A DNA stretch of 64,000 nucleotides from Rikenellaceae bacterium (lineage in GTDB: Bacteria > Bacteroidota > Bacteroidia > Bacteroidales > Rikenellaceae), in assembly GCA_015059735.1 (NCBI GenBank), contig SUZX01000005.1, positions 1-64,000 on the forward strand. The letters are read 5' to 3'. A program made the position numbers and the translations under genes. This document shows positions 26,103 through 36,218 of this stretch, in pieces (position 1 is the stretch's first letter; the number at the start of each line of letters is the position of its first letter). Under the pieces are notes generated by a model. The model ran no database searches. It had not been told where the DNA came from and saw only the letters and a program-made list of their open reading frames with translations.

Positions 26103-27214
26103 GGGTTCAACATTTGTAAGGTGAGCCGTTTCATGAAGTTGATTCCTACCGCTATGGCTTGCTCATCGGGTGTGAATGTCGCTGTATGCGGACGTCCTGC
26201 TGCTGCTCCGACTCCTAACCGATAGAAAAGCGCAGGATATCGTGTGCAGTAGAAACCGAAATCCTCGGCCGTTGTGCGCAATGGCAACATTTTGGTTTGC
26301 AAACCATCGAGTTGGGCCAATGTCACGGCACGACGAACCAACTCTTCGTTGTTGACCACGCATGGGTAGCCGTGATTGATATCGACAGTTGTTGTTACAC
26401 CGATACGTCGGTCGATCTCTGCGGCAATGTTGCCGATTCGTTGATGCAGGATGTTGCGTTCCTGTTCGTCGAATGTGCGCAGTGTTCCTTCAAGATAGAC
26501 TTTATCGGGTATTACATTGGTGGCTCCGGCGGCTTCGATTTTGCCGATAGAAAGTACTCGCTCTTCTCCGTTGAGTTGTAATAGGCGGCTCACTAATTCG
26601 GCAGCCGCCGCAATGGGATCTTTCAACAGATGGCGCATGGCTCCGTGTCCACCTATGCCAATCACAGTGAATCGCAACTCATCGCTGGAAGCCATGTATT
26701 TTCCGGCACGGAACCCCAATGTTCCAACTTCCAGTTGCGGTTCGACGTGTTCGCCGATTACAGCTCGAATATCGAAATCGTCGAAAGGTCGTTCGGATAA
26801 CACAATGGATGCTCCCCCCGGGTTACACTCTTCCCCGGGTTGAAACAACCCGAGCACTGTGCCTGCAAAATCAGGGTTTGCGGCCAATTGTTGCAAGACG
26901 CCGAATAATACAGCAGCGTGCATGTCGTGCCCGCAAGCGTGCATCACACCTTCGTTTTGTGATTGCCACGCCAATCCGGTTTGTTCGCAGAGCGGAAGCG
27001 CATCGATATCGGCACGCAGAACTACGGTCGGCCGTTTTCCTGCTGGCACTTCTCCGTTCCCGTCAATGCGAGCCAAGATTCCCGTTTGTGCAATGGGGCG
27101 GTACTCGATACCCAAAGCCGAGAGTTGTTCGGCAATGAATGCTGCCGTGTCGTATTCTTGAAATGAGAGCTCGGGATGTGCATGCAACCGACGGCGAAAT
27201 TCAACAGGGGTCAT
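26099..27214 (-). CDS. M20 family amidohydrolase
   Basis: A 371-residue cytoplasmic zinc hydrolase of the M20D group (hippurate/N-acyl-amino-acid hydrolases). Metal motifs: HACGHDMHAAVLFG (His, Asp, His), GEECNPGGAS, GEHVEPQLEVG and the late FRLGVGA-like YRLGVGAAA stretch; the dimerisation domain is around 175-290. Substrate cannot be told: it may release an amino acid from an acyl or indole conjugate. It follows metF by 19 bases and overlaps rnr by 4. Confidence 0.85.
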   Translation of the reverse strand: MTPVEFRRRLHAHPELSFQEYDTAAFIAEQLSALGIEYRPIAQTGILARIDGNGEVPAGKRPTVVLRADIDALPLCEQTGLAWQSQNEGVMHACGHDMHAAVLFGVLQQLAANPDFAGTVLGLFQPGEECNPGGASIVLSERPFDDFDIRAVIGEHVEPQLEVGTLGFRAGKYMASSDELRFTVIGIGGHGAMRHLLKDPIAAAAELVSRLLQLNGEERVLSIGKIEAAGATNVIPDKVYLEGTLRTFDEQERNILHQRIGNIAAEIDRRIGVTTTVDINHGYPCVVNNEELVRRAVTLAQLDGLQTKMLPLRTTAEDFGFYCTRYPALFYRLGVGAAAGRPHTATFTPDEQAIAVGINFMKRLTLQMLNP

Positions 27215-27233
27215 AACCGATAATGCTTAAAGA

Positions 27234-28199
27234 TTAAAAAATAGCTTTGGCAATAGCCGATATGTTTTCGGCTTTACCCATCGAATAGAAATGCAATACG
27301 GGAACTCCTGCCGCGATCAGTTCGCGACATTGCGAGATTGCCCAATCGATACCGATCTGCCTTACGGCGACCTTATCCTCCTGATGGTTTGTTACTTCCC
27401 GACTCAACTCTTCGGGGATATGACATCCGAAAGTAGCGGGGAGTAGGGTCAGATGGCGTATTGTTGCCAATGGCTTGATACCCGGAATGATCGGAACATT
27501 GATGCCGATTTCCCGACACCGTTTTACGAAGTCGAAAAAGCGACTGTTGTCGTAGAAAAGTTGGGTTACGATATACTCTGCTCCGGCATCGACTTTCTCT
27601 TTGAGGTAGCGCAAGTCGCTCTCGGCCGATTCGGCGTCGCCATGAACTTCGGGATAACCGGCCACTCCCACCGAGAATGCTGAGTGGTGACATTCATCGA
27701 CTTCGCCATCTACAAATTCGCCACGATTCATAGCAACAATCTGACGCACGAGATCCACCGCATGAGCATGTCCTTCGGGGTGGGGGATAAAGCGTTTTTC
27801 GCCTGTGAAAGCATCACCGCGTAGAGCCAAGACATTGTGAAGTCCCAAGAAATCAAGGTCGATCAGAGCATCTTCAATGTCGTAGCGCGAATGTCCTCCG
27901 CAGATCAGGTGAGGTACGACTTCGATACCGTAGCGTTCACGGATTGCAGTGGCGATTCCTACGGTTCCCGGACGACGACGTACTACATGGCGTTCGATTG
28001 TACCATCCGCTCGTTGGGTCTCTTTCAGTACCTCGCGGTGGAACGTCACGTTGATGTAGGCAGGATCGTAAGGTCGAAGTCGGTCGATTGTGGCCGAGAT
28101 CCCCTCCATGCCATCGCCTTTAAGCGGCGGTAACAGTTCGAATGCAAAACGGGTTGTCTGTTTTGCCAATGCGTCGTTGATGATTTCTGTTACGTTCAT
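27234..28199 (-). CDS. metF: Methylenetetrahydrofolate reductase
   Basis: A 321-residue TIM-barrel flavoenzyme that makes 5-methyl-THF for methionine synthase. Motifs: FELLPPLKGDG, PHLICGGHS, LALRGD, GVAGYPEVH and ITQLFYDN-like VTQLFYDNSRFF. Overlaps metH by four bases, so the methyl donor and its user are coupled in translation. Full length for a bacterial-type enzyme without the eukaryotic regulatory part. Confidence 0.95.
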   Translation of the reverse strand: MNVTEIINDALAKQTTRFAFELLPPLKGDGMEGISATIDRLRPYDPAYINVTFHREVLKETQRADGTIERHVVRRRPGTVGIATAIRERYGIEVVPHLICGGHSRYDIEDALIDLDFLGLHNVLALRGDAFTGEKRFIPHPEGHAHAVDLVRQIVAMNRGEFVDGEVDECHHSAFSVGVAGYPEVHGDAESAESDLRYLKEKVDAGAEYIVTQLFYDNSRFFDFVKRCREIGINVPIIPGIKPLATIRHLTLLPATFGCHIPEELSREVTNHQEDKVAVRQIGIDWAISQCRELIAAGVPVLHFYSMGKAENISAIAKAIF

Positions 28200-31100
28200 A
28201 ACAAATTGTTGGGTATGATTTTGCGAATTTCCTCCGACTTCATATTGCGGCGTTGAGCATAATCCGCCAATTGTCCTTGGTCGATGGACCCTACTGCGAA
28301 ATAGTCAGCGTCGGCAAACAATAGTCCGCACAACGCTTCTCCCGGGTCGATCATGTAATTTTCGGTGAGTTTCATGTCGGTAGTGATCTCGGTGGCCAAC
28401 AGATCGAATACCTCGCGTTTTAGAGAGTGGTCGGGAGATGCCGGATAACCGAAAGCCATGCGTCGCCCGCGATATTCGCCTCGGATGATTTGCTCGGGGG
28501 TGAGCTCTTTACCTTGTTCATAGCCCCACATCTGTCGTCGCACAAAACTATGTATTACTTCGGCAAATGCCTCTGTAAGACGGTCTGCCAAGAGTTTGGC
28601 CAAAATAGCTGAGTAGTCATCACCATCGGCACGGAATTTTTCGGTCAGGGCTTTCAGTCCTACTCCTGCCGTTACAGCAAAACAGCCGATCCAGTCACCG
28701 TCGGGTGCTATGTAGTCGGCCAACGATTGGTTTGCCTCGCCATGCGTCTGATTGCGCAACATTGCCAACCGTTTTTCACGACCTTTTGGATCGGTAATCA
28801 CAATGTCGTCACCTTCGCTGTGTGCAGGAAATATACCGATCGTTGCTTGCAGTGTTAGCAATCGTTCATCGCGAATCCGAGCTAATAAGGTTTGAGCATC
28901 GGTAAAGAGCTTGCGAGCCTCCTCGCCCTTTTCGGGATGATCGAGAATTTCGGGATAACGACCTTTTAACCCCCAAGCCGGAAAGAAGAAATTCCAATCG
29001 ATCAATCGTTCAGCGTCGGCAACATCGAAGTCGGGAAATACCATGCGACCCGAATGTAACGGTTTTATCGGAATATGTTTCGGAATAGAAGATCCGTTTT
29101 TGCGGGCTTCGGTCAACGATAAGAGCTTTTGACTTCGCTCCTGTCGTAGATAGTCGTTTCGCAAAGCTTGTTGTTCGGCGCGTATCTTGTCGGCGAACAA
29201 ATCTCGTTCCTCACCTAACAATTGCGCCAAGATTTGGCTGTTGCAACTAGCGTTGGCCGATCGAACGACTACACCGGAGTAGAGCGGAGCAATCTTTACT
29301 GCCGTATGTAATTCCGAGGTGGTTGCACCTCCGATGATTACCGGAATTTGTAATTTACGACGTTCCAACTCTTCGCAAACATGCGCCATCTCGTCAAGCG
29401 ACGGAGTGATCAATCCGCTCAGACAGATACATTGTGCTTCCCACGCTACTGCTTCATCGATGATGCGATTGGTTTCGACCATCACACCTAAATCACGTAT
29501 CTCATAGCCATTGCAGGCCATTACTACCGAAACAATGTTCTTGCCGATGTCGTGAACATCGCCTTTTACAGTGGCGATCACTACTTTCCCCGCGTTGTGT
29601 CGTTCGGGAGTGTTGCTATCTCCCTGTTCGATATAAGGCTCTAATGCAGCTACAGCCCGTTTCATCACGCGAGCGGTCTTTACTACCTGCGGCAGGAACA
29701 TTTTACCCTCACCAAAGAGTGCCCCCACCTGCTCCATGGCAGGCATGAGCAATTGGTCGATCACTGCCATTGGAGTTCCCAACTCATGATATCCTTCCAG
29801 CGCATCCTGTTCGATAAAGTCTGCCACACCTTTGAACATGGCATATTCGATGCGTTCCGCAAGTGTGCCTTGTCGCCAAGCATCGGGGGCTTGCGGTTTG
29901 GTTTCTGCATCGCTACGGATCTGTTGGGCGTATTCGGCCAGCCGCTCGGCAGCATCTGCACGTCGGCAGAGAAGAACATCTTCCACCCGCTCCAATAGTT
30001 CGGGCTCTATTTCGCTGTATATCCGTAACATCTGCGGATTGACAATCCCCATGTCCATACCGGCACGAATGGCGTGGTAAAGAAATGCGGAGTGCATCGC
30101 TTCACGTACGACATTGTTGCCTCGGAACGCGAAGGAGAGATTCGAAACACCGCCTGATACTTTTGTGTGCGGAAGGTGCTCTTTGATCCAGCGTGTGGCG
30201 TCGATAAAGGCCTTGCCATAACTGTCGTGTTCGGGAATACCCGTTGCTACGGCCAAGATATTGGGATCGAAAATGATATCTTCTGCGGGAAATCCTGCCT
30301 CGGTGAGCAGACGATAGGCGCGTTCGGCCACTTCGATTTTTCGCTCATAAGTGTCGGCTTGACCCTGCTCGTCGAAGAGCATGACAACAGTTGCGGCACC
30401 ATATCGTTGGATTTCGCGCGCGCGTCGTAGAAACTCCTCTTCGCCCTCTTTGAGTGATATAGAGTTGACAATGGCTTTACCTTGTGTGACCTCCAATCCT
30501 GCCACCAATGTTTCCCAATTCGATGAGTCGATCATGGTGGGGACTTTGGCTATCTCCGGCTCAGCAGCCATTAGGTTGAGGAATGTGCGCATGGCTTCGG
30601 GGCCGTCGATCAAACCATCATCCATGCAGATGTCGACCACTTGTGCTCCGGCATCGACTTGTGCCCGAGCTACCGACAAGGCTTCTTCGTAATTCTTCTC
30701 GCGAATGAGCCGTGCGAATTTGGCTGAGCCGGCAACGTTGGTGCGTTCGCCAACATTGATAAAATTAGCTTCTGGCACGATACGTAACGGCTCCAATCCG
30801 CTCAAAACGGTGGTGTGTTGCCTCTCGGGAATAGCGCGCGGGGTGTAGTTACCCACGATTTTCTGTAATTCGAAGATATGTTTGGGTGTTGTTCCGCAAC
30901 AGCCACCGACGATGTTTACCAGTCCACGTCGCATGTACTCGCCGACATCTTCGGCGAACATCTCGGGAGTTTCGTCGTAGCCTCCCATCACATTTGGAAG
31001 TCCGGCATTGGGGTAAGCCGAGATGCGTGTTTCGGCCACTGCCGCCAAGCGTTCGAGATAGGGTAACAATTGTTTAGCTCCATAGGCGCAGTTGAATCCA

Positions 31101-31819
31101 ATCGAGAGCAGGCGGGCGTGCGACATCGAGGTGTAGAAAGCCTCTACGGTCTGTCCCGATAAGGTGCGCCCGCTGGCATCGGCCAGCGTTCCAGAGACCA
31201 TGATCGGAATTTCTTGTCTGCGCTCCTCGGCTAACTGGTCTATGGCATAGAGTGCCGCCTTGGCATTCAGGGTGTCGAAAACGGTCTCGATCAACAGAAT
31301 GTCAGCTCCGCCATCGAGCAGCCCGCGTGCCTGATCGGTATAAGCCTCGACCAATTGGCGGAAGGTCACTTCACGGGCTGCGGGATCGGTCACATCGGCC
31401 GACATCGATGCCGTGCGGTTGGTCGGTCCCATGGACCCTGCCACAAAGCGCGGTTTCGAGGGGTTGCGAAGCGTGAAGGCGTCTGCTGCTGCCCGAGCCA
31501 CCTCGGCAGCGGCTCGCGAAATTTGGTAGGCATAGTCCTCTAACCCATAGTCGGCCAATGAAATGGCGTTGGCATTGAATGAGTTGGCCTCGATGATGTC
31601 TGAGCCGGCTTGTAAATATTTTTCGTGGATCTCACGCACGACTTCGGGGCGTGTTAGGCTCAAAAGATCGTTGCACCCTTTGAGTTGTATCGCCCAATTG
31701 GCGAATTGTTTGCCACGATAATCTTCCTCTGTGAGTCCGTATTGCTGTATCATCGTTCCGAAACCGCCATCAAGCAGTAGTATGCGTTCGGAAAGTATCT
31801 CTTCGATCTTTTGTTTCAT
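28196..31819 (-). CDS. metH: Cobalamin-dependent methionine synthase
   Basis: A complete four-module, 1207-residue enzyme. The Hcy domain (1-320) ends with the zinc Cys pair in GGCCGTTP; the pterin domain (about 340-610) has NVGERTNVAGS; the cap and B12 domain (about 640-890) contain DVHDIGKNIV with the cobalt-ligand His; the activation domain (about 900-1207) binds AdoMet. It transfers the methyl group of methyl-THF to homocysteine. I see no cobalamin riboswitch in the leader, since only 18 bases separate it from the preceding gene. Confidence 0.97.
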   Translation of the reverse strand: MKQKIEEILSERILLLDGGFGTMIQQYGLTEEDYRGKQFANWAIQLKGCNDLLSLTRPEVVREIHEKYLQAGSDIIEANSFNANAISLADYGLEDYAYQISRAAAEVARAAADAFTLRNPSKPRFVAGSMGPTNRTASMSADVTDPAAREVTFRQLVEAYTDQARGLLDGGADILLIETVFDTLNAKAALYAIDQLAEERRQEIPIMVSGTLADASGRTLSGQTVEAFYTSMSHARLLSIGFNCAYGAKQLLPYLERLAAVAETRISAYPNAGLPNVMGGYDETPEMFAEDVGEYMRRGLVNIVGGCCGTTPKHIFELQKIVGNYTPRAIPERQHTTVLSGLEPLRIVPEANFINVGERTNVAGSAKFARLIREKNYEEALSVARAQVDAGAQVVDICMDDGLIDGPEAMRTFLNLMAAEPEIAKVPTMIDSSNWETLVAGLEVTQGKAIVNSISLKEGEEEFLRRAREIQRYGAATVVMLFDEQGQADTYERKIEVAERAYRLLTEAGFPAEDIIFDPNILAVATGIPEHDSYGKAFIDATRWIKEHLPHTKVSGGVSNLSFAFRGNNVVREAMHSAFLYHAIRAGMDMGIVNPQMLRIYSEIEPELLERVEDVLLCRRADAAERLAEYAQQIRSDAETKPQAPDAWRQGTLAERIEYAMFKGVADFIEQDALEGYHELGTPMAVIDQLLMPAMEQVGALFGEGKMFLPQVVKTARVMKRAVAALEPYIEQGDSNTPERHNAGKVVIATVKGDVHDIGKNIVSVVMACNGYEIRDLGVMVETNRIIDEAVAWEAQCICLSGLITPSLDEMAHVCEELERRKLQIPVIIGGATTSELHTAVKIAPLYSGVVVRSANASCNSQILAQLLGEERDLFADKIRAEQQALRNDYLRQERSQKLLSLTEARKNGSSIPKHIPIKPLHSGRMVFPDFDVADAERLIDWNFFFPAWGLKGRYPEILDHPEKGEEARKLFTDAQTLLARIRDERLLTLQATIGIFPAHSEGDDIVITDPKGREKRLAMLRNQTHGEANQSLADYIAPDGDWIGCFAVTAGVGLKALTEKFRADGDDYSAILAKLLADRLTEAFAEVIHSFVRRQMWGYEQGKELTPEQIIRGEYRGRRMAFGYPASPDHSLKREVFDLLATEITTDMKLTENYMIDPGEALCGLLFADADYFAVGSIDQGQLADYAQRRNMKSEEIRKIIPNNLL

Positions 31820-31837
31820 TCTTCTCTTTATCTACTG

Positions 31838-32656
31838 TTATTTTTCACTGATCGTTATCTCGAAAAGTCGGCTCCAATTTTTGCCTGTTACGAAAATGCG
31901 TTTCGTTGCAGCATCATAGGCTATGCCGTTCAATACATCGGTTTGTGCGGTTATTTCGGTTGCGGGAAGCAGTCCCGTCAAGTCGATCAAACCCTCGACA
32001 ACTCCCGTTGTAGGATGGATGATTGCGATATGATCGGTGGTGTAGATGTTGGCCCATATACGGCCGTCGATCCACTCCAACTCGTTGAGATAATTGACCG
32101 GCTCGCCGCGAAGTGTTACCGTTACGGGTTTGCCGCGACGGAAGGTTTCGGGATCTACGGGGTAGATCTTGGCGGTGCCGTCGGAGAGGTAGAGCTGCTT
32201 GCCGTCGGTGGTTAATCCCCAACCTTCCCCCGGGTAGCGGAACTCTTGCAGTTTGCGCCCCGTTGCAGCCTTGTAAACATAGGCTTTATTCGACTGCCAC
32301 GTCAACTGATACACTTTACCGTTGAGGAGTGTGATTCCCTCGCCAAACTCCGATTGTGGCAGACGGGCAATTACTTTTGTTTTGCCAGTTGCAAGATCCA
32401 CTTGTTGTAATACCGATTTGCCGTTTTGGCCGGTTCCCTCCCATAGAATGCCATCGACGTATTGCAACCCCTGTGTGTAGCTGGTTGTGGCGTGCGGATA
32501 TGTGGCAAGTATGGAGTAGGTGTAATATTTAGGCTCTACAAAACGTATTGAAGATGCGTTTGTTGCAGTAGCTGACGATGGCTTGCCGCGAAGAGTCCCC
32601 GATCCGCAAGCAGAGAGTAGGAATATCGCAAGAAAAATCGTTATAGTTGTTTTCAT
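31838..32656 (-). CDS. Glutaminyl-peptide cyclotransferase lipoprotein
   Basis: The gene is called from ATG 32656: it opens a lipoprotein signal (MKTTITIFLAIFLLSACGS, lipobox LSAC) and the promoter box at 32681-32688 lies upstream of it, within the longer frame. The 272-residue product is the beta-propeller type of glutaminyl cyclase (plant/bacterial class): SYTQGLQYVDGILWEGTGQNG, the Trp/Glu-lined pocket WGLTTDGKQLYLSDGTA and LNELEWIDGRIWAN. It forms N-terminal pyroglutamate on exported proteins. First gene of a run with metH, metF, M20 and rnr; a functional link to methionine synthesis is not obvious. Confidence 0.85.
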   Translation of the reverse strand: MKTTITIFLAIFLLSACGSGTLRGKPSSATATNASSIRFVEPKYYTYSILATYPHATTSYTQGLQYVDGILWEGTGQNGKSVLQQVDLATGKTKVIARLPQSEFGEGITLLNGKVYQLTWQSNKAYVYKAATGRKLQEFRYPGEGWGLTTDGKQLYLSDGTAKIYPVDPETFRRGKPVTVTLRGEPVNYLNELEWIDGRIWANIYTTDHIAIIHPTTGVVEGLIDLTGLLPATEITAQTDVLNGIAYDAATKRIFVTGKNWSRLFEITISEK

Positions 32657-32680
32657 GGTTACAAACCGAAAATAATCGCT

Positions 32681-32688
32681 CAAAGGTA
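32681..32688 (-). promoter_or_regulatory. -7 box of the cyclotransferase-metH-metF-M20-rnr run
   Basis: Minus strand TACCTTTG, 25 bases before the ATG at 32656. No clear TTG at the standard distance. Confidence 0.5.
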
Positions 32689-32748
32689 CGAAAACAGATT
32701 TATAAATCATATCGGAATCTGAAAATTTACCATATTATAAACGAATAT

Positions 32749-32779
32749 TTGCGACGGTCGGAATATTTTAGTATCTTTG
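32749..32779 (+). promoter_or_regulatory. tig promoter
   Basis: TTG 32749-32751, 20 bases, TATCTTTG 32772-32779, 51 bases before the tig ATG. Confidence 0.75.
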
Positions 32780-32830
32780 TCGCCTAATTCTGCTACCGGA
32801 AACAAAAGAAAACAAATATAATAATTCACT

Positions 32831-34156
32831 ATGAAGATCGTAAGAGAACAACGCGAAGAAAATGTTTCGTTGGTTCGTGTCACCGTTGAGGAGACCGACT
32901 ACCGCGAGGCAGTTGAAAAGGAGTTGCGCGAGTATCGTCGCAAAGCCAACATCCCGGGTTTCCGTCCCGGCATGGTCCCTATGGGTATCGTTAAGAAAAT
33001 GTACGGTAAAGGCGTTCTTGCCGAACAGTCTTATCGTACGGCCTCGAATGCCGTATTCGAGTATCTCCAAAAGGAGAATATCGACTATCTCGGCGACATC
33101 ATCCCGTCGGACGAGCAGGGAACTTTCGATTTCGAGAATGGAACCGAGTTTGAGTTTGTTTTTGAGTTTGGCGAGGCTCCGGTCATCAACCTCGATCTTT
33201 CGGCAAAGGATAAGTTGACTTACAGCCGCATCAAAATCGATAAGAAGATGCACGGCGATTATCGCAGCAATTTCCTGCGTGGCTACGGTCGGTTGGTAGA
33301 TGCTAGCAAAGTAACCTCCGATGAGGCTCTTTCCGTAACACTCGACAACGGCGAGATGAACATCACCGATGCTTATGTCGGTTTAATTTCGATGTCGGAG
33401 GAGGAGCGCAAGCCTTTCATCGGCAAGAAAGTAGGTTACAAGACGACGGTAAATGTGAACGAACTCTACAAAAATCCTTCGCAGCGTGCCGCTATTCTGC
33501 AAGTCAAGGAGAATGAGTTGGAGGGTATTAATCCCGAATTCTCGCTCGAAATCACCAAGATCCGTAAGTTCGCCGAGCCTGAATTGAACGAGGAGTTCTT
33601 CAAAATGGCTTTCCCGACAGGAAATATCACTTCGGAGGCCGATTTCGATCAGTTTATCGACGAGCGTATTGGTCAAGAATTGTCGCGTGAAAGTGATTAC
33701 CTCTTCACGTTGCAGTTGCGTGACTATCTTATCGAAAAAGCAGGCTTGAAGATGCCCGATGCGTTCCTCAAACGTTGGCTCTATACCATTAATGAGGGTA
33801 AATTCTCTATGGAGGAGATCGAAAAGGATTTCGACCAGTTCCTCAAAATGTTCACTTGGAACTACCTCCAAAAACATTTCATCAAACTCTTCGACCTTAC
33901 CGTGTCGAAAGAGGAGGCTACCGCCGAGGCCAAAGCGTTGGCAGCAGCTCAGTTTGCTCAATACGGTATGCCGGCTGCTCCCGATAACATGCTCGAAGAC
34001 TATGCCGGTAAGATCCTTGCAGACAAGAATCAGGCTCAAAAGATCTATGAGAAACTCTTTGAGGTGAAAGTTGTCGAGGCGGTAAAAGCAAAGATCAAGG
34101 TGACGGAGAAAGCTATTTCGGCCGAAGATTTCGCGAAAAAGGCTCAGGAGATTTAG
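32831..34156 (+). CDS. tig: Trigger factor chaperone
   Basis: A 441-residue ribosome-bound chaperone. The N-terminal ribosome-binding domain carries the signature region FRPGMVPMGIVKKMYGKGVL near residue 45; the PPIase domain (about 150-245) is weakly conserved, as often in Bacteroidetes; the C-terminal helical arms follow. It is adjacent to clpP and clpX, the classic tig-clpP-clpX order, with its own promoter and a further box before clpP. Confidence 0.92.
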   Translation: MKIVREQREENVSLVRVTVEETDYREAVEKELREYRRKANIPGFRPGMVPMGIVKKMYGKGVLAEQSYRTASNAVFEYLQKENIDYLGDIIPSDEQGTFDFENGTEFEFVFEFGEAPVINLDLSAKDKLTYSRIKIDKKMHGDYRSNFLRGYGRLVDASKVTSDEALSVTLDNGEMNITDAYVGLISMSEEERKPFIGKKVGYKTTVNVNELYKNPSQRAAILQVKENELEGINPEFSLEITKIRKFAEPELNEEFFKMAFPTGNITSEADFDQFIDERIGQELSRESDYLFTLQLRDYLIEKAGLKMPDAFLKRWLYTINEGKFSMEEIEKDFDQFLKMFTWNYLQKHFIKLFDLTVSKEEATAEAKALAAAQFAQYGMPAAPDNMLEDYAGKILADKNQAQKIYEKLFEVKVVEAVKAKIKVTEKAISAEDFAKKAQEI

Positions 34157-34174
34157 ATTTACCGAAAAAAAGAG

Positions 34175-34182
34175 TACCTTTG
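34175..34182 (+). promoter_or_regulatory. -7 box before clpP
   Basis: TACCTTTG, 55 bases upstream of the clpP ATG. No good TTG partner, so weak or regulated use is possible. Confidence 0.4.
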
Positions 34183-34237
34183 GACTTTGCAGGCGTGATG
34201 TTTGCAAAGTCCCTTTTTTTGAGAAAATAACAAAAAT

Positions 34238-34906
34238 ATGTCCGAATTCGAAAAATACGCTCATAAACACTGTGGTATCAGTTCGTTGCGGTTGCATGAT
34301 TTCCAGTCGATAACTGCTTCGTATATTTCACCTACGATTATAGAGGAGCGACAGTTGAATGTGGCAACTATGGATGTCTTCTCGCGGCTGATGATGGATC
34401 GTATCATCTTCCTCGGGGCTCCGATCTACGATGATGCTGCCAATATCATTCAGGCGCAACTGCTCTTCCTCGAATCGACCGATCCGGAGAAAGACATTCA
34501 AATCTATATCAATTCGCCCGGAGGATCGGTGTCGGCTGGTTTGGGTATTTATGATACCATGCAACTTGTGGCTCCCGATGTGGCTACCATTTGTACGGGA
34601 TTGGCAGCGTCGATGGGAGCAGTGTTGCTGACCGCCGGAGCTGCCGGAAAACGTTCGGCACTGCCTCACTCGCGGGTAATGATCCATCAACCGCTTGGCG
34701 GTGCACAGGGGCAGGCTTCCGATATTGAGATTACGGCTCGGGAGATCTTGAAAACCAAGCGAGAACTTTATGAGATACTCTCCATTCATTCGGGGGTTCC
34801 GGTCAAAAAGATCGAAAAAGATGCCGATCGTGATTATTGGCTTTCAGCTGCCGAAGCCAAGACTTATGGACTGATAGACGAAGTGCTTACCAAACGCGAA
34901 AGATAA
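34238..34906 (+). CDS. clpP: ATP-dependent Clp protease proteolytic subunit
   Basis: A 222-residue serine protease. The catalytic Ser is in [11 protein letters not shown], the His in [12 protein letters not shown], and the Asp follows in the second half. [13 protein letters not shown] and [20 protein letters not shown] complete the family pattern. The N-terminus is some 20 residues longer than the E. coli core, as expected for a propeptide. Four bases before clpX. Confidence 0.97.
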   Translation: MSEFEKYAHKHCGISSLRLHDFQSITASYISPTIIEERQLNVATMDVFSRLMMDRIIFLGAPIYDDAANIIQAQLLFLESTDPEKDIQIYINSPGGSVSAGLGIYDTMQLVAPDVATICTGLAASMGAVLLTAGAAGKRSALPHSRVMIHQPLGGAQGQASDIEITAREILKTKRELYEILSIHSGVPVKKIEKDADRDYWLSAAEAKTYGLIDEVLTKRER

Positions 34907-34909
34907 TTT

Positions 34910-36169
34910 ATGGCTCGAAATAAAAAATATGAACATGGCGATAGCGACCATTGCTCGTTTTGTGGAAGCCTGCGTGATGATGTAGGTGTCTTGTTTCAAG
35001 GTGTGGATGGTGCAAATATTTGTGATCGGTGCATTGAGAACGGTCATCGATTGCTTCACGAGCATGATATGGAGCCTGCGAAGAATAATGCAGCTCCCAT
35101 GAAGTTGGAAGAGTTGCTTAAACCGGCGCAAATCAAAGAGTTCCTCGATCAATATGTCATCGGGCAGGATGATGCCAAACGTTATCTGTCGGTAGCGGTT
35201 TACAATCACTACAAACGATTGCTTCATATCGTTGATGAGGAGGAAGTTGAGTTGGATAAATCGAATATCGTGCTTGTAGGACCTACGGGTACGGGAAAGA
35301 CCTTGATGGCTCGCACGATTGCCAAATTATTGAATGTGCCGTTTACCATTGTGGATGCTACGGTGCTTACCGAGGCCGGCTATGTGGGTGAGGATGTGGA
35401 GAGTATTCTTTCTCGGTTGTTGCAAGTTGCCGACTATGATGTTGCTCAGGCGCAGCGCGGAATTGTTTTCATTGACGAAATCGATAAGATTGCCCGCAAA
35501 AGCGACAATCCCTCGATTACCCGCGATGTTTCGGGCGAGGGGGTGCAACAGGCTTTGTTGAAAATATTGGAAGGTACGGTGGTCAATGTTCCTCCTCAGG
35601 GTGGACGCAAACATCCCGACCAAAAATTTATTCAAATAGATACGCGTAACATCCTCTTTATTTGTGGAGGAGCTTTTGATGGTATCGAAAAGAAGATTGC
35701 CCAGCGATTGAATACCCGAGCGATGGGTTACGGACGTTTGAATGCTGATAAGATCGATCGTGGTAACTTAATGCAATATGTTATGCCGCAGGATCTCAAA
35801 TCGTTTGGACTGATACCCGAATTGGTGGGACGTTTGCCGGTTTTGACCTATATGCAACCTCTTGGACGAGAAGCTTTGCGTTCGATTCTTACCGAGCCAC
35901 GCAATGCCATCGTGAAACAATATATCCGTCTCTTTGAGATGGATGGCGTGAAGTTGTCGTTTGATGACGAAGTGCTGGATTACATTGTTGATCGTGCAGT
36001 GGAGTTTAAACTCGGAGCACGTGGTTTGCGTTCAATCTGTGAGGCGATCATGATGGATACGATGTTTGATATTCCCTCGTCGGGTATTCGCCAATTTACT
36101 GTGACATTACCGTATGCGCAGGAGAAAGTTGAAAAAGGAAATATATTGAGTCTAAAAAAGGCGGTATAA
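34910..36169 (+). CDS. clpX: ATP-dependent Clp protease ATPase subunit ClpX
   Basis: A 419-residue AAA+ unfoldase. The N-terminal zinc domain has Cys pairs CSFC and CDRC; Walker A GPTGTGKT is near residue 125; Walker B FIDEIDKI follows; the IGF-type loop needed to dock ClpP should lie around residue 270, where [11 protein letters not shown] replaces the familiar region in part. [15 protein letters not shown] is sensor 2. Co-transcribed with clpP. Confidence 0.97.
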   Translation: MARNKKYEHGDSDHCSFCGSLRDDVGVLFQGVDGANICDRCIENGHRLLHEHDMEPAKNNAAPMKLEELLKPAQIKEFLDQYVIGQDDAKRYLSVAVYNHYKRLLHIVDEEEVELDKSNIVLVGPTGTGKTLMARTIAKLLNVPFTIVDATVLTEAGYVGEDVESILSRLLQVADYDVAQAQRGIVFIDEIDKIARKSDNPSITRDVSGEGVQQALLKILEGTVVNVPPQGGRKHPDQKFIQIDTRNILFICGGAFDGIEKKIAQRLNTRAMGYGRLNADKIDRGNLMQYVMPQDLKSFGLIPELVGRLPVLTYMQPLGREALRSILTEPRNAIVKQYIRLFEMDGVKLSFDDEVLDYIVDRAVEFKLGARGLRSICEAIMMDTMFDIPSSGIRQFTVTLPYAQEKVEKGNILSLKKAV

Positions 36170-36182
36170 ACACAATTTTATA

Positions 36183-36190
36183 TATCTTTG
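36183..36190 (+). promoter_or_regulatory. -7 box before tkt
   Basis: TATCTTTG 29 bases before the tkt ATG, without a clear TTG upstream. Confidence 0.45.
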
Positions 36191-36218
36191 TCTAAAATAA
36201 TAACCTTAAAACTAATAT

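Noticed and set aside
28196..32830. Cobalamin or SAM riboswitch ahead of metH
   Set aside because: Only 18 bases separate metH from the preceding gene, and the 174-base divergent region ahead of that gene holds two promoters and no riboswitch-like core.
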